From Jaltomata sinuosa (taxonomy: Eukaryota > Streptophyta > Magnoliopsida > Solanales > Solanaceae), in contig QJPP01000455.1 in NCBI GenBank assembly GCA_003996215.1, forward strand, positions 99,042 through 163,041: a stretch of DNA of 64,000 nucleotides, in the 5' to 3' direction. Below the pieces are notes generated by a model. It was not told where the DNA came from and did not search any database. It saw only the letters and a program-made list of their open reading frames with translations. The translations under genes were made by a program, and so were the position numbers. This document shows positions 58,938 to 64,000 of the stretch, in pieces; position 1 is the first letter of the stretch, and each line of letters starts with the position of its first letter.

Positions 58938-61385
58938 TGTCACGCCCCGAGCCTACCCCCTGGACATAACAAGGGACCTGAAACCATAAGTGACCCCAAG
59001 CTAACCCTTCATACTGGTATATCGCATGAGCAACTGAATAGAAAGATATAAACTGGAAAATATTATGCGAAACCAAGATCATGGAATAACATGCCTAGTG
59101 AATCACTGGTTAAAACATTTACAACATTGTATTTTAAAAGAAAATAAAACTGAAAGTGAATATAACGGTCGGTTTTGATTAACGGTCTATGAAGCCTCTA
59201 CTAACACTGATTATAGTTAGCCGGGACATGACCCCCAGTTGTCTCTAATCAATATATACTGACTGAGATAAACTACTATGACTAATAACTGACTAGAGTT
59301 CCTGAATAAGGAGAACTCATCACCTGTTGGTTAGAAGCTGCGATGTGTCAAACCCTGATTCTGAGAGCTAGCACTAAAACCTGCATCATGAAAAGATGCA
59401 GCACAAGAAGGTATGCGATCAGTACTTTGAATGTACTAAGCATGTGAGATATGCACCAACTTTGAAATCATGAAAAATACATTTATAATGAAAGCATGAC
59501 TGAAAACTGGACTAAGTATAAACGTCTGAAAATGCACAAGTCAAAACTGTAAAATATAAGCACTTTTTCCGAAGAGAGTATAAAGCATATTTTTGAACCG
59601 TAACTGTGAGTTATGCAAACTATAAGATCACTGAGCATGCTGAAAACTGTAGTATAATGGCCCAAAAATAATGAGATGCATAAGTAAAAAATCCATAACA
59701 TTTCTAAATAGCACTATAAAAACATTTAAACTGAGCGGAGCTAAACTAGAGGCCAAGTATAAAACTACTGAGTCTAAATCTATGGGAGAGTTTGTTAACC
59801 GATATAAACCACGTGAGTTAAACGTGGAGTCTGATATATACGCCCCATCGAGAGGACCCAATATACCTTGCTAGGGTGTAGAGGCATGACTGGCGTGATC
59901 ACTAGTTTTGATGCCCAATTGAGGGGCTAAATAACCTACGGTGGCATGTAGTTCTTGGAATTTTTAGGGTACGCTGAACCTAGTCCAACTCAGTTCTAAT
60001 TACTACTCCAAAATTGAATACTGATAGCTCATTTAAAACTGAAGTTCTGAAATGCTGTGTCAGAACTTAACTAGTCTGAAAACCTTTATTTTCTAAAAAG
60101 TTGTAGGCTGAAAACTAACTAATTTCATGCTTTAAAACTGAGTACTGGTAGGCTGGGCTAAATTCTGAAGAAAAATTAATTCATGTGAAAATACTACAAT
60201 TTCATGCTAAGTTCTTGAAAAAAGGCTAATTCATGCAGAATATATTGTAAAAATTCAGGCTATGTATGTTTTATCTAAATTTAAGGGATTTTAAGAAAAT
60301 ATCTATAAAACTTCATGAAATATCACTTAAACATGTATGGAAAATATATAGTATCATAAGGAATTCAATTTTGTGAAAACATGCATAGCTGGGTTTGAAC
60401 CCTAGAATCATAGATTTGTAGAAATCATAACTGAAAGCTGAACTTTAGGCATGAGGGTGAAAGGAGATACTCATTCAATACCCACATACCTGTTTAATGG
60501 AGAATCTTGTATTGAAGCTTGGAGGTTTGGAAGCTTTGGAGAAGAATACCTAAGGTTGGAGGTGGAGACTTGGAGAAGAAATCTGAAGGAAAAACCCTTG
60601 AGAACTTTCTTGCTTGAGCTTTTATGCTCTTGCTTTCTTGAAACCCTAGGTATCTTGCCTTAGGGTCTCGAGAGAATTCTTTAGAGATAGATTGTTGATA
60701 ATAGGAGAAATAACCCCTTTTGAGTGTTTATAAGATTTGGGGAAAGACCTGAGGTAAGGAAAGGACCAAACTACCCCTAACTTAAAAGCTGATAAAATGC
60801 AGAAAACTCATCAAATGGTGCCTCCCACGGGCTGTCGGGTGGCTCATGGGCCTTCGGACCCAACTGTCGGCCTCATGAGGGTAAAATAGGTTTACTGGTT
60901 GGTTCCCACGCCTGGCCACCATGGGCCTTCGTGGTCACCATGCGCGTCGGGGATGGCCGTCGAAATTTCCATGCCTATCAGCCCTTCCCACGCCCGTCAG
61001 ATTTTTTACAGCTGACAGTGCTTTACTAAAATACCCATAACCTTTTACTCCGAACTTGGATTGACAAGAGATTGGTAAAGTTGGAAAGAAGATTCAAATA
61101 CCTTTAATGTGGTATGTAATAGGCCACCTTACTCTTTATATTCTAGGAGCAATGATCATTTAAAGTTGACCCTAGTTAGAACTTACATGAAAACTTAATC
61201 GGTAAAAAAACTTTCAACTTAACTTTGAGCTAGAGGTCTTTTAAAACTTTAATTCATATCTAATACACCTCCAAAAGATAAGAATTGATCTTAATACTTA
61301 GATTCATTGAAAAATTTCTCGGTTCGGGTCTGACAACATGTAAAGAACAGTTCAGATCTTAGCATAGAATTTCTGGGGTGTTACA
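58938..61385 (-). repeat. V 3' LTR
   Basis: 2448 bp, TGTCACGCCCCGAGC to GGGGTGTTACA. Sense features in order: AGTAAAAGGTTATG block (61027-61059), palindrome-dense GC-rich patch (60820-61020), TTTGGTCCTTTCCTTACC block (60752-60788), TATAAA at 60727-60732, and AGTAC/GTACT hairpin (59418-59440). Confidence 0.75.
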
Positions 61386-64000
61386 ATATCTCCCCCTTGG
61401 GATTATTCATCCTCGAATGATGGTCCAGATAGAATAGAGTAACTAAATTAAGGCATCTCAACTATTTTCTCTTGAACTGAACTTACTGTCACAGACTAAA
61501 CTGAGTGGAAACCCTTCTGGTCTCAGGAAATAGATACTTGCAGGTCTGAACTGATCTGTTATGAAAACTCTCGTATAAACCATGAGGAGGCGGCTAAGGG
61601 CAAATCATGAGTGTAAAAATATAACATATAACTACAAAGGTTAGAGCCTAACTGCTTTCTTTTCCCATGTTCAAACCTAATTCGAAGGCACAAAGTGCTA
61701 TACCTACCATAGTCATGCTAGTCTGATACCTGACCTGCAACTAGCGGCCTACTCTTGGTTGTGAATGTTGAATCTGAACTGAGCATCATTAACAAAGATG
61801 AGGGATACTACTGAATCTTGACTTATACATAGCGAGACTCAGTCATTTAAGATAAGACTTGGGGAATCGAGTGCAAAAGGGCATAAATATTTCACATACT
61901 GAACACATAAGTCTTGAATAGAGGGTTATTTTGAGAATACATGTTATAACCACCCATCACTAGTTTGGGTGTATGTACATAGGGTTTAAAGCAAGTAAGT
62001 CATAAGGATGAGTCATTCAAAAGATCTGATCTAAGCATATACATGATATAGCCTGGTGCCATTAGCCATTAAGGCATAACTTGAGGGCTGAGGGCGTAGA
62101 ACTGAACATGCTGCAAGAGATGAGATTATATATACTAAGTCTCTTGACATAAAGCTGGAATTCATGGAATCATAGAGTAAAGCTGGGATTGTTTTCTAAA
62201 GTAGTTACTTCTCATTCTAAGAATCTGAGCATATACATGAATCTTCATGAAGCGCATGAGCTAGCCATGAGCATGACACAAATACGTTTGAGTAGAGTTC
62301 CATCTTGACTGAAGCATTAGTAAATCTGCTTGAATAAGAAGTGGTCGATATACCACCATAGCTCTTTTTAGAATTTTGTACTAGTTGAGTCGCAAGAGTC
62401 GACTTGGTTATTTATTCTATCATCTCCCCCTTAGCTCAAAAGTCACCCTTTTAGGTCTGTAGATCTCTCTCCCATCTAGGCCAAAATCAATTAACTCTTG
62501 TAAGGTTAGGGTATCATTGTTCTCTTGGATGCTAAACTCTCATTGATAAGCTATAACTAAAGATGCTAAGACCTTGCTAGGTCTTCTTTTTAGGCATCTC
62601 TTAGCTTCCTCTTTACCCTTAAGGCTATCACTAGAAGACTCATACTCTTATTGGCACACCTAACCACTTCTTCTAACACTTAGCAATCTAGCCTTCGCTT
62701 CTTCATCTACTAACATCACATCTCTAAGTTTAAATCCACCCAAATCAACTGAATTAAAAACCACTCTAAGGGACTTCAACATCGTCTATGTATAATCTCT
62801 TGAATTCATCCCTACAAACACCATATAATATACACCTAGACTTCTCCATAATTAGAAACCCAAGAATTCTAAACTAGTCACACATAGCACTATAGGATTC
62901 TTGAATATCATGTAACAGCATACTACTTTAGGTACACGTCTATCTTTCTAGTGCTTAAGGCTCCCTTCTTTATCTCATGACTTAGTACACAATTTATCAA
63001 TTCATATAAGGGTTACATATACATCTTACCTGCACCACCATACTTTATGACAAGTTAATCAACTTAAAACTTTGCATAAGCTAGGTTAGGCATACTGGGT
63101 CAATTCCATAAAACTAGTATCACCATCCCTAACAATCATTCCTTCCACCTCGATGACCATCCACAATTCAAACTTACTATCTAGTACTAAACATGGATAA
63201 CAACACAACATCTCAAGCACTACACCAACTTACAATTATAAGACAATAATCAAGAAACACTAGTCCATAAAAATTTATGATAGAATAATTAAATTTAACC
63301 ACACATCCTACCTAACTTCGGCCTACACACATATTCTTCTTCATAACACTACTACTCCTCTTTACTACCTCATTTTGCAACTCCTTACTGATTCATCATT
63401 CATCTTATACTTAATGTTTTTCTATATATTGACATGCGTTCATAAGCCTCTTCCCTAATTCAAATATGATCTAAGTCATCGTAACCAATCATTTTTCCTC
63501 CACATACTACCATGGGATCTACACATAACTTACTACTCTTCCCTCAATGTCAAGGAACTTATTAACCCAATACTTACCTTATCGATATATGACTATAGAT
63601 ATATACTTAAGTCCATCACTATGCCAATCTTATAGCTACTATACTTCTAAATTCTTATATCTAGCTCCGGGGTCATCTTACTACTTATAGATCATAACAC
63701 CTCAATTCACACTAACTCTTGAGTGACTGTACTACCCAAATGCTTAGAGAACCATACCTTTTCTTGATAAGGCTCTATTCATAGTAAAATTTCTTGAAAG
63801 GGGTCTAGGAGCACATTCTACTACAAGCTCAACTGCACGAATGGAAAATGGTACATGTTTTTGGATCAATAAACTTTAACGCACTACTGGGCTCCTCTCA
63901 AGACCTTGTGCAGTCTCTCAACTTTTCTAATGACTCTATCTATGAGCATAACACTAATAGGAATCTAAACTTTACTGATTTAACAACCTCGAAGATGAGG
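61386..64000 (-). other. V interior without recognised coding sequence
   Basis: No domain in any frame. The polypurine tract abuts the LTR (61386-61403). A second run, minus GCTAAGGGGGAGATGATA, lies at 62418-62435, matching the internal run of S1. Confidence 0.6.

Larger units (their letters stand above)
58938..64000 (-). mobile_element. V: non-coding LTR element related to S, cut by window end
   Basis: The 3' LTR at 58938-61385 is followed by interior to the window end. The sense strand is minus: next to the LTR the minus strand reads CCATCATTCGAGGATGAATA then ATCCCAAGGGGGAGATAT, almost the same as the end of S1. No gag or pol is found in the 2.6 kb of interior seen. The element probably continues for several kb to the right. 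Confidence 0.75.

Overview
The window looks like plant nuclear heterochromatin, most likely from a eudicot and probably from the nightshade family. That family call is an inference from the style of the LTRs and gag proteins and was not tested by search. I see no host gene, no RNA gene, and no bacterial or organellar feature. Almost everything is LTR retrotransposon sequence, repeatedly nested, plus one fragment of a plant non-LTR element.

Left part (1-17140). Positions 1-1203 are the end of a gypsy LTR cut by the window edge. Positions 1690-3392 hold a small Copia-type unit with two LTRs in a shared-LTR tandem arrangement. Positions 4218-12335 are a complete non-coding LTR element (LARD type, called S1 here) with 2.14 kb LTRs and target duplication TTAAG. 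After AT-rich sequence with two tandem arrays, positions 15800-17140 carry the first half of a broken, apparently spliced plus-strand ORF (H).

Central nest (17141-57214). H is split by one Ogre/Tat-type element on the minus strand. Its two LTRs lie 35 kb apart and the target duplication GTGAT is on both outer sides. It has a gag remnant and a 20-copy 30-bp minisatellite in its 3' untranslated region, but no pol. Inside it lie: (a) a solo LTR of the S family (23598-32343, duplication ATAAG), itself split by a non-autonomous element (T) that carries an antisense plant-transposon-protein ORF; (b) a fragment of a LINE RNase H; (c) a chromovirus-like element (LTR 'B', integrase remnant) whose LTR is split by a young Athila-like gag-protease element without reverse transcriptase (37532-44333, duplication CATAG); (d) a second chromovirus (LTR T3 plus protease-RT-RNase H-integrase-chromodomain remnants, 45688-51253); and (e) an LTR (C) of the B family.

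Right part. H resumes at 57215 and decays by about 58190. From 58938 to the window end runs another minus-strand non-coding LTR element (V), related to S.

The most interesting signals cross family boundaries. Several otherwise different LTRs carry a GC-rich, palindrome-dense patch, in most cases just upstream of a candidate TATA box. The S, T and V LTRs share an AGTAC/GTACT hairpin in the same sense orientation. The T non-autonomous element and the neighbouring autonomous chromovirus share LTR and polypurine sequence, which suggests a parasite/donor pair.
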